Shown piece after piece: positions 1 to 12,883 of a DNA stretch of 64,000 nucleotides; within the stretch, counting starts at the first letter, position 1, and each line of letters begins with the position of its first letter. The DNA comes from Papio anubis (Eukaryota > Chordata > Mammalia > Primates > Cercopithecidae). The DNA lies in contig NC_044976.1 of NCBI RefSeq assembly GCF_008728515.1, positions 210,057,467 to 210,121,466 on the forward strand. Reading direction: 5' to 3'. The notes beneath the pieces are model-generated. The model saw only the letters and a program-made list of their open reading frames with translations. It searched no databases and was not told the origin of the DNA. The translations under genes were made by a program, and so were the position numbers.

Positions 1-848
1 CTGGAATGAAGCCCGAAGAGCCACTTCCGCCTTCTCAATGTAAAGAGTGAACTCAAGAGACGGTGTAGACTTTCCCCAAGGATGTGAAAAATGGAAACAG
101 GTGCAAACCCAGGTCTCCTGAGGTTCTTAGGTTAATTTTTTTTTTCAAAGTACCAGATAACTCTCTTCTAGGTGAAAAAAAGTCTTAGTACTATTTGACC
201 CTCTAAAACAAAGTGATGCTTTTTGCCTGTTTCTTTCAAAGTTTACATTCTCTGAGTTCATAGAAATGGCATCGTAAGTGTATTTTCCATGCCATTGGTC
301 AAGCTGAAGTCTTAAATACATATGTTTGAAGATATATATTTCTGTATTGCTCCAAGTGTTCATAAGGAACAAGGAAAGGTGGTCTCTGCAGCCAGGGGAT
401 GCTGCCCCAAACACCGAGCACACTCTTAGCAGAGAAGTTAAAGTTTACACAGATCTATTTTGCTCTCAAGTAGTGGGTCTGAGGGTGAATATTTTCCATC
501 TGTTTATCATCTATTAGATGGACGATAAACATCTGATCAAATCCACTCCCGTGGATCTGAAACTAAATCAATCAATATTCCATCATGAATGAAATCATAT
601 ATGTAAATTCGATCATTTAGTGACGGGCTAGTGCTATAGAAGATGTTTGCTGTTATTGTTTTTGCATATGTGAATGACTGGCAGGAATTAAATGCAAGAA
701 TGTGTGAAATAAACACAAGAATGTATGTGAAATACATGAATTAAATGCAAGAATGTTTGTGAAAATATAATGTAAAGGACTATACTAGTAAAAGCAACTA
801 TACAATTGATGATTAATTGTTATTCTCTTCTAATTATACAAAGGGACT
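1..848. other. unique non-coding sequence, 5' end of window
   Basis: AT-rich sequence with no convincing repeat family or gene. A motif related to 'caagaatgt.tgtgaaa' occurs three times between 685 and 765, with an exact 19-bp match between 685-703 and 738-756, so there is local tandem duplication. Open frames are short and overlap on both strands, as expected by chance. Confidence 0.6.
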
Positions 849-894
849 CAATAGATATCTGTTGAATGCACCAATAGATATCTGTTGAATGCAC
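849..894. repeat. perfect 23-bp tandem duplication
   Basis: Copy 1 is 849-871 and copy 2 is 872-894, identical and adjacent. The unit contains 'atatctgttgaatgcac', which resembles the tail of MIR/L2-type repeats. Identity between the copies suggests a fairly recent slip or duplication. Confidence 0.9.
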
Positions 895-989
895 GCCTGT
901 AGGACTGACTGACTGAAGGGATATGTTCTCAGCTATCAGATGTTATGGTTATGAGAAATTCTCTTAATCGGTAAAACTTGCAGAAGATA

Positions 990-1085
990 AACTCCTGAGA
1001 CTGTGGTGAAGACTGAATTAAATAATCTGTGGGATGTGTCTACTTTAATCTGGCACATGATATGCATTCAACAAATGTTAGAACA
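990..1085 (-). repeat. MIR SINE fragment (probable)
   Basis: The run from 'gaagactgaattaaat' to 'ggcacatgatatgcattcaac' and 'aaatgtta' follows the antisense order of the MIR core and tail. It is highly diverged, so the call rests on the order of short motifs. Confidence 0.4.
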
Positions 1086-2846
1086 ATCTCAATTTTTAAA
1101 AATTATTGATAAGGAAAAATTAAAGATTGTTTGAAATGCTGATGAGATTTAGATTCCCAGTAAAGGCAGGAAAATCTCATGACAGAGCTGCTGGATTTTT
1201 ATTAACTCTATGTACAATGTCACACATCTATCAACGTTCCCAAAACACAGCTACTATAATTAGAAAATATAATGCATTATCCAGGGTTCATGTTATAATT
1301 GCATGAAAGCAGAGAGAGGTGGTTAGTTTTCCACAGATGATAAGATTAGCTTCCTCTCAGCCTTTAGAGTCGCAGCTGTAGAGCCAGGTTGAATAATATT
1401 TTTAATGCAGACAGTTTGTACTAGACAAAGTCAACTTAGCATTTCATAGGAGCTGGTCAAGTGTGCCCCTGCTCAGCGTTCTCTTTTTTCCCCCTCTCTC
1501 ATTGTTTACATAAATTATAGGACAGAAGAATTTTAGCTTGGAATGGCTCCTCATCCATAACATGAAAGTGGCGTTTGGGAATATTTGTGTTCTTGGCCTC
1601 CTGTCCTTCAAAAAGTGTCCTTTAAGAGGACTTTTCTACAAGTCATGTATTTCTTTTGTTTCCAAATCTCTTGCCTTCACAATGCAGACATGGTTTCTTA
1701 GTGAAACGTACCCTTCTAGTATGCCTTTTAATGAGGGTTGTGGTATCTGCTGGAGTCTCACTCATTCTATTATATCTCTCAATCAGGTAAGCACCTTCAA
1801 AGAGATTTCTCCTTCAGTTATTAGATTTTTTTTTCAATTGGAAAGTAATCTGCAAAAGAGAGATGGAGCTTGGGGTTTTTCTGACTAAAAATAATCGGGA
1901 TGTGCTACATTAAAATCTGCAAAATAGCAGCAGAAACTTGGTCTTAGACTTTGGGTGATAAATTTTACAATTCCTCCCCACCCTGGCCTCTATGGCTTAT
2001 TTTTCCCCCTCATTTGTTAATACCCTACTATTATGGCATTGTGTTTGATTCCATGGAGACCCTGGGTGAGCCTCTCACACTCACCCATGCTTTCCTTGCA
2101 TCAGAGCACCACCTACTTCTAGGCAGCACATGGAAGTGCAGCAGAGGCTAATCTGGCTGAAAATGGAGGAGACAAACAGTGACCTCCCTGCTCCTCCCAG
2201 ATGCCAAGAATCTTGCCTTTGTCCTTGAAAAAACCTTTGCTTTGATTCAAGGCCACCACACCTTCCAGCAGAGTATGGTGGCATGGGAAAGAAGTGGAGA
2301 TCCGAGCTTTCAAGTCCTCACACATGCACGTGAGCTGCTGAGCCCTCGATGGGCACAGCCTCTTGAGCCTCCTGGAATCCTCCGCACCCAAGCAGCAGAA
2401 TCACTCTTTCCCCACACAGATGTCTTTACATCCTTGCCCCAATGCGTCCACCCCCAGCCCAACATCTCTCTTGCCTTCCGCTCTCTCAGGAGTAGCCACA
2501 GCGTTTTCCTCCAGAATGCTTTTACGCTGGCCCTCTCAGATGTTTAAAAAGCCCCTCTCTGAGCTTCCTCCTAGGTCCCTCATATGTAGTAGTGAGTTGT
2601 GCAGCAGCTGAACTAAAGACAGTAAAGAGACAAGGTTGCTCCTGAAACTAACATCTCCGGCCTAGCAAAATTGTGATGAACCATTTGGAAGTCATCACCG
2701 CCAGTCACAGGACACCCACTTTAAGAGTGACTATTTCTCTCTTCTATGTGCAATTATAGTTTGTCCCTAGAAGATGACTCATCTCTGATGGTAGCAACTG
2801 CACAAGGATACAGCCGATTAGCCACAAGCTTTAAAAAGTTTTAAGT
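1086..2846. other. unique non-coding sequence
   Basis: No repeat family recognised. The frame at 1538-1888 and the overlapping frames at 2081-2611 have no domain, signal peptide or splice context that I recognise, and they overlap on opposite strands. I regard them as chance ORFs. Confidence 0.5.
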
Positions 2847-3140
2847 TGCTGGGCATGGTGGCTCACACCTGTAATAATCCCAGCACTTTGGGAGGCCAAG
2901 GCAGGTAGATTTGAGACCAAGAGTTTGAGACCAGCCTGGGCAATGTGGTGAAACCCTGTCTCTACAAAAAATACAAACATTAGCCAGGCATGGTGGCATG
3001 AGCATGTGGTCACAGCTACTGGAGAAGTTGAGGTCGGAGGATCCCTTGAGCCCAGGAGGTCAAGACTGCAACGGGCTGAGATAGTGCCACTGCACTCCAG
3101 CCTGGAGGACAAAGTGAGACCCTGTCTCCAAAAAAAAAAA
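2847..3140 (+). repeat. Alu (AluJ-like), full length
   Basis: It starts 'tgctgggcatggtggctca' and ends in a poly(A) run at 3130-3140. The text 'accagcctgggcaat' and 'ggatcccttgagccc' points to the old AluJ group. The flanks share a short 'aaaaagtt'. An AluS in the opposite orientation begins 92 bp downstream. Confidence 0.9.
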
Positions 3141-3232
3141 GTTAGGCTAGGTTTATGATTGACTAGTTTTAATCATTTTTGAACCTCTAAGAGGTGGATA
3201 CATAATTCTTATTTTTTAGCCTATGTCTTTTA

Positions 3233-3552
3233 TTTATTTTATTTTTATTTTTATTTTTTTATTTTTTGAGATGGAGTCTTGCTCTGTCGCCCAGGCTGGA
3301 GTGCAATGGCACGATCTTGGCTCACTGCAACCTCCGCCTCTTGGGTTCAAGCGATTCTCCTGCCTCAGCCTCCTGAGTAGCTGGGATTATAGGCACCTGC
3401 CCTCATGCCCGGCTAATTTTTGTAGTTTTGTAGAGATGGCGTTTCACCATGTCGGCCAGGCTGGTCTTGAACTCCTGACCTCAGGTGATCTGCCCACCTT
3501 GGCCTCCCAAAGTGCTGGGATTAGAGGCGTGAGCCACCGTGCCCAGTCAGCA
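3233..3552 (-). repeat. AluS-like with perfect 11-bp TSD
   Basis: The (T/A)-rich tail (TTTTA units) begins at 3233, followed by the reverse-complement Alu body. The TSD 'tatgtctttta' lies at 3222-3232 and 3553-3563. It forms an inverted pair with the plus-strand Alu at 2847-3140. Confidence 0.95.
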
Positions 3553-3563
3553 TATGTCTTTTA

Positions 3564-6500
3564 GATTCTGGGTACAACCAAGAGAAGCTATTCCAGTTCT
3601 TTTGTTTTGAAACCAAATTTGCTAGGATTCTGATTGTCAGTGGACAAAATGGATCCTTGTGGCTCTGAACTTGTATTTGAGATATGCTTAAAACAAAGGC
3701 TGGGTCTACTGAGAAAGCAGCTCATAAACATTTCCCCTGGAGAACCAACTTGAGAAACCCCATTCTTTCTTGTCCTCTTTTCCCTGCATTCTCTTTCCCT
3801 TTCTCTCACCCATCTCCTACCAGATTCAAGATCAAGACTGCTTGAATAGGATCAAAGGGTAAAGCTAACTAAAAGAAAGGGAAATTGAGCTCACTGTGAA
3901 ATACGCTGCTACTTTTCTGATTTTGCCAGGTAGCACCAATTTTGGAGGCCAAAATAGAAACAAACCTTTCTGGATGGCGTGCCTTTACTAAGATTCTAGA
4001 GTTGGTACTCCAAAGGGAAGAGGGTACTTCAAGTTGGAGAGACATTTTTTAGCCATTTGGAGACTGGAGTCTTCCTCATGGTCAAGAGGAGGTAGCAAAT
4101 CACTTTTTCAGAGTTTGCATGCTGCCCTCTCCTGGCCTGTATGGACAGGAGTGTTACAGTACATCAAATGCATTTATTTTAATCCCACACCTGTGTGGGA
4201 TATACCTAAGAACACAAGAGAGTTTATTTAAAATATTCAGGATGTCTCATCAAAAATGTATACTTGAAGCTAATCAAAAATGTGTATCCGAAGCTAATTG
4301 GAGGAAATACATTCATTTTCATTTTCCTTTGGCTCCAGGATTTATGCTGAAGCATGTCAATCTTTATGTCATCTCACTTTATACCCTTGTGGCTTCCACC
4401 CGCTCACTTTCCAGCCTCTTAACACCCATGTGGCTCTGGGACTCTGTTCTGCAAATCAGTGCCCCAACACCGTCTGCGTCCCGTCAATGCACTGGCCACT
4501 TAAAGACATATTTCCAAGTAGAAGTGGTGGTGATAGGAAATCTGCTGAAGTCATTGGTCAGTGTTGAGTCTGAGGACCACATTTTAGCCTGACATGTGAT
4601 CAAAATTAATTCTAGACATGATTAGATCTATTATACTGAATATTATTAGAAACAAAAGAACTATCAAGAAGCAGCTAATCCAAGAAGTGGATGGCACCAT
4701 AGGTCTAATTTTTCACTGAACACCTTGTCCTTCGAAACAATGTCTTTCTTGTGGGTGCTTTACGTGACCCATTTAAGCCCAATGCTGGGCATGTTTTCCC
4801 TGGTTGAAATAATTCTTTTTTTTTCCCTAAATAGTTGAAGGGCCCTGATACTGAGAACACGCCTGCAACCTGGCACATCGCACAGGGGCAATTTGCTGTA
4901 GGAACACTGAAGTACAACAGTGACTGAACTAATCTGTCATATGCCTGCGCCTCTGCAGTCTCTCAGTGTCTGCCCTTGACCCAGACAGGCCAATCCTCTC
5001 CATATCAATAAGAACTGAGAGTCTAATACCATTCCTTTGCATTAGAAAAAGGGGTGTTTACTTTAAAGAGATTTAAAGACATGTACCTTGTTTAAACTTT
5101 ACCAAACTTATAACTCGAGGGTATGTAAAGCTCTGGCTGGCTCTAGTAAGATTCATAGAGAATGAACTGTTGATTACCTCTCTCAATGAAGAATGATAGC
5201 ACAAAACAATGAATAATCACAGCATTGTTTATATTTATCTTTGAAAAGCCTTCAGTGTCTCCTAGTCTATACAAAGTGAATATAATCAGTCTCACACTCA
5301 TAAAGTTGCTACCAACACGCCCAACATTGCTTTAGAGTTAGAAAGGTAAGAGGGAAATAGATCCCAACTTATTGCATCTATTCTATTTATAAAAGATTGA
5401 CAAATACTCACAATCATACAAAACAACCCTTTACTGATAGAATGTAGTTGGGTCGATTAACTTATATTTATTTGAACAGCTAAATTATTTACAGTTTCTT
5501 TCTGATGTAAAAGGAAAAAAGTATTCATCTATAAAATCAAATGCCTTCTCCTAAACATAGTATTCACTTGCCATGTCTATACTTTGACAGGATTTCAAAA
5601 AACACTCTACAAAATCATTCAGATCAGTCAATGGGCAAAAACTATGAAGTTTTCCTGACTGCATGGGAGAGCTAAGCATGCATTTCCTTTAATGACAGAA
5701 AGAACATGTTCATCTGATAAGAAATAAAAAACAAACAAACAAAGAAGGTCGACATAAATTCTCCACCGTGATATACAACACAAATACCTTTCTTATAACT
5801 TCCTTATCTTCCTTGGTCGGGCACATGTCTTGGGACAAGAGCTACCTTGAAAACTAAGCACTGCTGAATGGTGAGTCGATTGCAAATTATCAGTGAATGG
5901 TTTGGATGTGATCGACTAAGACTCCACCGGGAAGAGTGTTACTTAGACGGAAGGTAAGGTATTTGATTGCCCCTGCACCTGCTGCAGAGCCATTCTCTGG
6001 CTGTACTGGAGTTCCAATCTGTTCCACTGCAGAAAAAGCGTTCTTCATAGGGATTCAAAGCCACATGAATACCAGCCAGCCCTTGAAGACTGCAAAGCAA
6101 GACCGATTTTTTAACTGAGACTTCATGCGGTCCCCTCTGGCTTTTCCCAGGAAAAACTGAACTCATTAAGCAATGCTAATTTAATCACAAGTAATCAACG
6201 GGGGGAGTTATATAACCATCTTTAAAATTTCAAACCAAACGTGATAAGATCTTAGGAAATAGATTTTTTTTAAACAAAACCCACACCTCAAAATTAAAAA
6301 AAAAAAAGAAAAAGAAATAGAAGTCTATGAGTTTTAGGATCAAATAAAATCAAACATCAATATTTTCTTACAACTATCACATCTACTAGATAGTTCCAAT
6401 TCATGACTTTTTAATGTAGTAATACATGAGATCCTGGAACTGATCCTTCCTGGCGTGCAGAATACAAATGCATTTTTCAACTCGTAAGACAATGTAGAAA

Positions 6501-7074
6501 TAAGTCAGGTACACAGGATCACTGACAATCACATAAAAAAATATCTACCTCCCTTCTCTCTTCTTCAACCACAGGACAGTGATAGTACTGATATTTCACT
6601 CACGAGGCGAGTGCACCTTGGCCATATGTTTTTAAAAAATCAGAACTCTGCCGAAGTCCGCTGTGGTTCTTATTCCTGTAGGGTGGATATTAACCTGATA
6701 GGTAGGTGGGAGAGGTTCACAGCCCGCTTTCTAACAATCGGGTGGTGTTTGCCTCGCTATAGGCATAATTAGAATGGCAGTCACCAAGAGGTATTTATTG
6801 GCGATGTGACAACATATTGGTATGGATGTTATTTAAAAGAGAAAGAAAGAGCGATCACGGTCAAGTTTGAAGGTCCTTATTTTACACCCCCGCATAATTC
6901 AATAGGTGAATAAACCTTGTGGCCCCAAAACACACGCCAACAGCTTGAATTACCCGGAGTGAAACCGGCGAGACCTTCACTCGGGGCTTTCCGTCCTGAC
7001 CGGCCACGGAACAAACCACGTCAATTCATTCCAAGTGCCTAGTGAAGGTAGAAATCAGAAACCTTGTCTGTGTC
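3564..7074. other. long repeat-poor non-coding stretch upstream of CpG island
   Basis: About 3.5 kb without a recognised repeat, which is unusual for this window. No coding frame has supporting features: the 157-codon frame at 4119-4592 and the opposed frames at 5936-6166 are unremarkable. Proximity to the CpG island makes regulatory content possible, but nothing specific is visible. Confidence 0.5.
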
Positions 7075-7400
7075 ACATTAGTCGTGACAAGCTGCGTACC
7101 TGCAATGACGTGACGGAAGCCTCCTCCTCGGGTCCCTTCTCTCTCTCTCTCTCCCTCTCCCTCTGCCTTCTCTGAGTTCTCTAGCGCGCAGCGGGGTCTA
7201 AGTTTGGTCTCCCGCCGCCGCCTTCAGTTCCGCCGCCGCCGGCCTGCAGCAGACGCCCATAAGAGAAGCGCGCCGGCCGAGGGTGCAGGAGAGGCGAGAG
7301 CGCGCCCCGCGCCGCGCGGTCCCAGGCTGGCTGCTCCTGCAGATGTGAAAGGAGCCCGGAGACTTAGCTCTGAATCCTCTCGGCGCTGCATGGGGATATT
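7075..7400 (+). promoter_or_regulatory. CpG island, probable promoter and first exon
   Basis: GC content and CpG density rise abruptly against an AT-rich background. There are CCG/CGC runs at 7212-7240 and 7270-7318 ('gcgcgccccgcgccgcgcgg'). Upstream are a CRE-like 'tgacgtga' near 7107 and a CT-rich initiator-like tract at 7138-7175, with no clear TATA box. An inverted CCAAT ('attgg') lies just downstream near 7410. This is the usual look of a housekeeping or developmental CpG-island promoter. Plus orientation is inferred from the exon at 14439; a bidirectional promoter is possible. I do not recognise the gene. The open frame across the island begins at a TTG codon and shows no protein family, so I treat it as untranslated. 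A weak candidate donor GT lies at 7345-7346. Confidence 0.75.
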
Positions 7401-7783
7401 ATCACAGTCTGGGATTTCTATTGGCTCTGAACACCAAACAAATCACACCAGCCACCCCCCTTCTCTGTTTCACTCAGCGCTTGTTTCTCATCTAACCCAC
7501 AAACATTGCAGCCACACCACACACTTCAGTCGCTTGCAATGTTTCTCTTTTCCTCCTTCCAGTCAGTGGATTTACAACCCTGTGGTCAGCTCTAACATTT
7601 TTTTTAGCAGACTTCCAATTCTAACCTTCTTGTTTATGTGAAGAAATTCTCCCTCCATCCCCTAAACCAGAAAAAACAACAACAACAACAACAAAACTCA
7701 TTCCCTTCAGATCTTCTTCCTTTTGTTGATGGATTTGCAATGTGAAGAATGTAGAAAGCCTGTGTGTGATATGTCTGACATTG
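7401..7783. other. sequence downstream of CpG island
   Basis: Low-complexity CA-, CT- and AAC-rich stretches, including an (AAC)n run near 7677-7695, but no recognised repeat family or exon. It is probably the start of an intron or the rest of a 5' UTR. Confidence 0.4.
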
Positions 7784-7839
7784 TCACACACACACATACG
7801 TGCGCTTACACACACACACACACATACACACACACACAC
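7784..7839. repeat. (CA)n microsatellite, interrupted
   Basis: CA dinucleotides run through 7784-7839 with 'tacgtgcgctta' and 'ta' interruptions. It lies about 400 bp downstream of the CpG island and is probably length-polymorphic. Confidence 0.9.
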
Positions 7840-7841
7840 CA

Positions 7842-10800
7842 GGCTCCTTTTGTTTGCAATAACTGAGGCCAGTGAAATAAAAAGCAAGCTGAGCCTAATA
7901 ACCTAAGTGAGAGCTTAACTAATAAAATCTTGAATGAATTCAGTGCAAAACACTCATTGCTTGAGTTTGTTTTCTGTTCCAAATAGTACTTTGGTCATTA
8001 TTATCCTGATTTTTGTTTATTGAATGCAGAGGTTTCTAATGCAAATCAGACTCTTCAACATCCAGAGAACATAAAACAATGACGCCAGACCAATTCTTGT
8101 GCTTCATGGGTTTGGTGCATTATATCAGAAGCGTACTGTGACGCCTGCGTGCTTGCTCTTTTTATTATTTTTTGAACTTCTCGCCACTGATCATCGCAGG
8201 ACTGAGACTCCCTTAATGTGATTCACTAGCCAAAGAAGACTATTCAGACTCTGCTGATAGAGGTCCCTGGATGAAATTTTTTTCTCTGTATGTGTCAATA
8301 AAGATAAACCTTTGGCCCCTTGGCAGGGAAAGGGCCCAAGAAAAATCTGAGATCTTACAAACTTGGCTGGGAAAATTCAGAATAAAATAAAGTCTCACTG
8401 TGTCTTATAAAACAGACCCTCCCTTAGACTTTTCCCCAAAATCAATTTCACTGGTGCTTATGGAAATTTTAATGACAGTTATTCTTGACAGGAAGCCATT
8501 GCTTCTGAAATCTCTGAGCTCTGTTTTGATTTTTGACTTGAAATTTTTTTTGTAGTGTTATTCCTCTTGTATACTATTTGGTATTTGATATTCTAGTTCC
8601 AACTCAACTCACAGAACGTTGTGTTGCAAATTCACAGGAAATAACAATTAGCTCTTGAAATATATTATCACCAAACAGACTACCTGCCTTCTTTTCTTAC
8701 GTGGGCACATTCCAGGAATTGTGAAATGCAGCCTTATTTTCAGAATGGGTCAGTCTGAAATCAGCTGAAATTGACAAAGGAAATACAAAACAAAACCACA
8801 TTTAGCTGTTGGTTCCTGCTAACCACAGTCTAACCTCAACTGGCATATCCTTATTACTTTAACAACTCCAGTTCATTCCCTTTCTTTAGGTAGGCAGCTA
8901 AAAAAAAAATACTGTCATAAATCTTTGAATGTGTAGAGTGTAGTTCTTCTGAAGATCTTGACAGTCTTAGAAAAAAAGGAGTTATAGGCATGATATTCCA
9001 GATTTTCCAGATGGAGAAACAGAGTGGAGGAATGATAAAGTGACTTGCTGCAGGCAGACAGCAACGAGAGCTGAGAGAGTGGATGACTGCCCCATTTATT
9101 CATACCAACTCTTCTACTCAAAGGAAAGCAAAGGGTTAACACAGCTGACTCTCATTCCTGCCTGCCTTTTCACAGAAGAGCTAACAATTCATGAAATCAT
9201 CTGTCCAACTTGGTAAATAGTCATTTATGTTATTTCAGAACAGGTCATGATATTTTCAGATAAGTTACCAATAATTTGCCTTAGAATTGCCTTTCTAGAA
9301 AAGAGAGAAACAGTGACTGATAAAACCATTACATTTTCTGCTTGTTATTTTCAGGGCTCATTACAGCTCTTCATATCACTGAAAAGACAGTGTAAGTGAA
9401 ATCGTGGATGACTTAAAGTCACAGATATATCTTAAACTTCATTTTAGATAATAATTCAAGCCCTCTGTCCTTCAGTTAAGGAAGAGCAAAACTGGATGAT
9501 TTAAAGGATATCTCCTATACCCAACCAGTTGTGTGGTTAAGGGAAAATAAATCATCAGTGTTTATTCTTCTACATTTAGTCTTTTGGTCATTTCACTACC
9601 TTTAGAAGAGTTTTTCAAAGACATTTCTTAAATCCTTTATAAATGACCTAGACGTTGGTAATAATAAAAACTCTTGCATCTCAGCATGCACACTAGCGGA
9701 CAGCCAGGCAGATTCGTGACAGAACCATCATTTTATTTTCCACTTATTCAGCCACATCAGGATCATCCTGCTTAGTTCAACGTGGCACTTTTTACAGGAG
9801 ACATTCACAAATTGGCATGTATCCAAAGGAGTTGATAAGATGATGATTCTGAATGTTATAATTTATAAGAAATGCAAGAGAGAATTAGGCATCTTGGAGC
9901 AGGAACTGAGGTGAAAATGATAACGTTTTCAAACAGTAAAGGTAAAAGAGGAAATATGTGTATTATTCATATAAGGCTTCAAATGTATTGTCATTTTTAT
10001 AAACATTTTCTTTCTTGATTTTTTAAACAACTCTATGAGGAATGTAGGATAAATCCTACTAGGCTAATTTTACAGATTGAAAACGCTTGTATAGTAAAGT
10101 CACCCTGATGTAGTCGTAGTTATGATGCCAGAGGATGGGAATAAGTTGAAGTGGACCCGAAACCCAGTGCTGTTCTGGAGAGAAAATAAGGGTGGGCAAA
10201 ACTCAGGATAGTGAAAGGCTTCTCAAAGTTAAAGCTTTCGGAAACTGAAAGAATTTTCTGGCAAATTGATGATTTGGAGATTTTGATTCAGGTCAATGAA
10301 GTGGTCAAGAAAAGGACTCTCAATTATTTGGGGAGATTATGAAGGGATTGTTATAAAGGTAAGATTAAGTAACCTAGGGTTTACTTCAGCTCGAAATCAT
10401 CTTTGAAGCTATTATTGGCTTTTAATATATTACAGAATAATTTATAATTTTATTGAATAATTTTCACAGTATGTCATTAAATTTTTAGAAAGATTATTAT
10501 TATGATCTAAGTATATTTCTGAACTATAGATGACCGCAGATGGCCTTTTATCCTTCTTTTGACATATCTGTGTGTTCTGTGATGAATATGTATAATTTGT
10601 AATAAGAAAAAAAGTAAAAAAAAAAACAAAAAGAAAAAGTAGAAGAGCTTATAATTCTTCCTCTAGTATACAAAGATACAAGATTTCCATATGACTAGTT
10701 TGCTGAAGACTGACATTGCATTCCCAGTGTGATAAGCGTAAGATCACATTCTTGATCTTGTCTGTACCTATTCATGTGTTTTCTTTCTAGCCTAGGTTGG

Positions 10801-11934
10801 ACGGCATTCTAATGCTAATGTTTTCCCCTTGGTTATCTCTTTATTTATCTTAACAGCTTCCTTTTAACCTATGGATTTATTGATAAACCCATACATGCTT
10901 GTTTTGTCCTTTGATAGCTATAATTATTTCTTAGATTATTATAGTCTACATTTTAAATTGTTAAAATGATTTTGATGTACGAAGTTTGTAAATTCTTCAA
11001 TTTACTGATTATTAAATATTTATTCCTCCACCATACAAGAAACCTTTATTTTCTACAAAGTCATAAACTTTGTTTATTCATACTGTATGTCTACATCAAA
11101 ACCTCAAAATGAAATCTATATTTATGATTCACTGATATATATGACTCTATGCTCTTACAGTTCACAAATTTCAACTCTTCACATGTATTAAATAACATTT
11201 GTCTCTCTTGTGTCACGGTGATTCTACCCAGAATATATGAGTGATTTATAAGAGTTTTATAGCAAAATATATAGATCTCACTGTGTCGCAGAATAAACTC
11301 CTTGTCCATGAGAGTGCCATCTGTCATGTTTGTGTCACCCCAGTGGAGCAGAGAGCACAACCCACAGAGGAGCTGGGGAGATTAATAGGACAGGGAATGA
11401 CCACGTATTCAGCTCAATCTCTACATTTTCCCTTAAGACCCAGGGAGCAGGTGGCTGTGGTTTTTTTTGATTCATTAGCCCATGCTTATTAGATGTCAGC
11501 AAGGCCTCTGCGCTGTACTCTTACTTCTGAGATATGGATGGGAAGAGGTGAAGAGGGCAAAACGAGAGTGAAGAGAAGGCAGAGCCACCTTTGACCTGCA
11601 AGTGCTGATGACATCATATAAGCGGTGAACGCAGGAGATGGTTAAACTAAGATTCAGATTGACAAATGTAGCTGAAGGAGTGGCCAGAATGGCTCCACCA
11701 TGGCACCTGCCACTTCCTTAGCTCTTTCCCAGACCCGATAGGCCAGATGAGGAAGGATACCTAGATAGTGTTATAGATAGCTGTAGAAGTATCACGTTCA
11801 TCTGTCCCTACAGCTACAGACATCAGACTAGGAGAGCATGCTGGACTCAAAGGGATCCAATCTGCCACCCATGCAGAGATAATGGGAGTTGACTGTCCAT
11901 CAGATTTCCCCTTTTGAGGAGATTGAACTAGGGT
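7842..11934. other. 4-kb repeat-poor AT-rich region
   Basis: No Alu, LTR or clear L1 is visible. Faint MIR-like text occurs near 8990-9080 ('gatggagaaacagagtgg') and 9960-10095 ('actctatgaggaatgtagg', 'ttttacagattga'). An A-rich run lies at 10605-10640. No gene is recognised. If the 7-kb promoter drives the 14.4-kb exon, this would be intron 1. Confidence 0.5.
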
Positions 11935-11944
11935 TATCTATCTG

Positions 11945-11986
<42 letters not shown>

Positions 11987-11987
11987 C

Positions 11988-12030
<43 letters not shown>

Positions 12031-12053
12031 ATCTCTCTATCTGTATCTATCTA
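11935..12053. repeat. (TATC)n tetranucleotide STR
   Basis: About 24 TATC units with a TCTG interruption near 11941, a CATC interruption near 11986 and decay after 12030. Long nearly pure tetranucleotide arrays are normally highly polymorphic. An Alu begins 50 bp downstream. Confidence 0.97.
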
Positions 12054-12102
12054 ACTTTGTCATTTGATAGCAATAGCATAAGCTTAAAGAGTCAGAAAAT
12101 CA

Positions 12103-12388
12103 AGCCAGGCATGGTGGTTCACATCTGTAATCCCAGCACTTTGGGAGGCCAACGCCGATGGATCACAAGGTCAAGAGTTCAAGACCAGCCTGGCCAAGAT
12201 GGTGAAGCCTCTTCTCTACTAAAAATACAAAAATTAGCTGGTGGTGGTGCACACCTGTAATCCCAGCTACTCAGGAGGCTGAGGCAGCGAATTGCTTGAA
12301 CCTAGGAGGTGGAGGTTGCAATGAGCCGAGATTGCACCACTGCACTCTGGAGCAAGACTCCGTCTCAAAAAAAAAAAAAAAAAAAAAA
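12103..12388 (+). repeat. AluS-like with 12-bp TSD
   Basis: The body runs from 'agccaggcatggtgg' to a 22-nt poly(A). The TSD 'gtcagaaaatca' is at 12091-12102 and 12389-12400. Part of the right arm is lost near 12346: the usual 'ccagcctgggcgaca' is missing. Confidence 0.95.
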
Positions 12389-12661
12389 GTCAGAAAATCA
12401 GAGAAGAGAGAGTATACTAGTTATGGTCATGGTTAGAAGATGTCTATGAAGATCTAATAGACCTCTAATGTATGTCTTGCATATGAGCAAGAAAAGATGA
12501 GTTCCAGTTGTTTAATCATTTTGAGCTTCCACAGGCCCTGACTGTGTTTATTTCCCTTGTTTCTGTGTGTATCCATCACCAAATCTCTCAATGTTTGAGG
12601 TCAGTTGTGCAACGTTCTCCTCCTTGAAGAGTACATGAGGAAAAAAGCCCAATAGAAAATC

Positions 12662-12742
12662 AAAGCAGGTACCATAATTTAAGAAATTTGAAAATTTAAG
12701 AAGTTTGAAAATTTATGAAGTTTCAAAAGTTTGAAAACTCAG
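12662..12742. repeat. degenerate ~17-bp tandem repeat
   Basis: Variants of 'aagaagtttgaaaattt' recur four to five times between 12675 and 12738. The array is A/T-rich and diverged, which fits an old minisatellite-like expansion. Confidence 0.7.
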
Positions 12743-12851
12743 GCTAAGTTTCAGACAATGAACACTATTGCACCGTAGTTTGGTGCCTGGACTTCGATGT
12801 CAACATTGGGTTGAATCCTGAGTCACTTACTGCTTGGATATCCTTGCTTTT

Positions 12852-12853
<2 letters not shown>

Positions 12854-12883
<30 letters not shown>

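Noticed and set aside
7204..7641. 145-codon Arg/Pro-rich frame across the CpG island
   Set aside because: Its first codon is TTG, the basic composition comes from CCG/CGC text, and no domain is recognisable. It is more likely a 5' UTR.
11889..12260. Frame with repeated Ser-Ile-Tyr-Leu units
   Set aside because: It is simply the translation of the (TATC)n STR running into an Alu.
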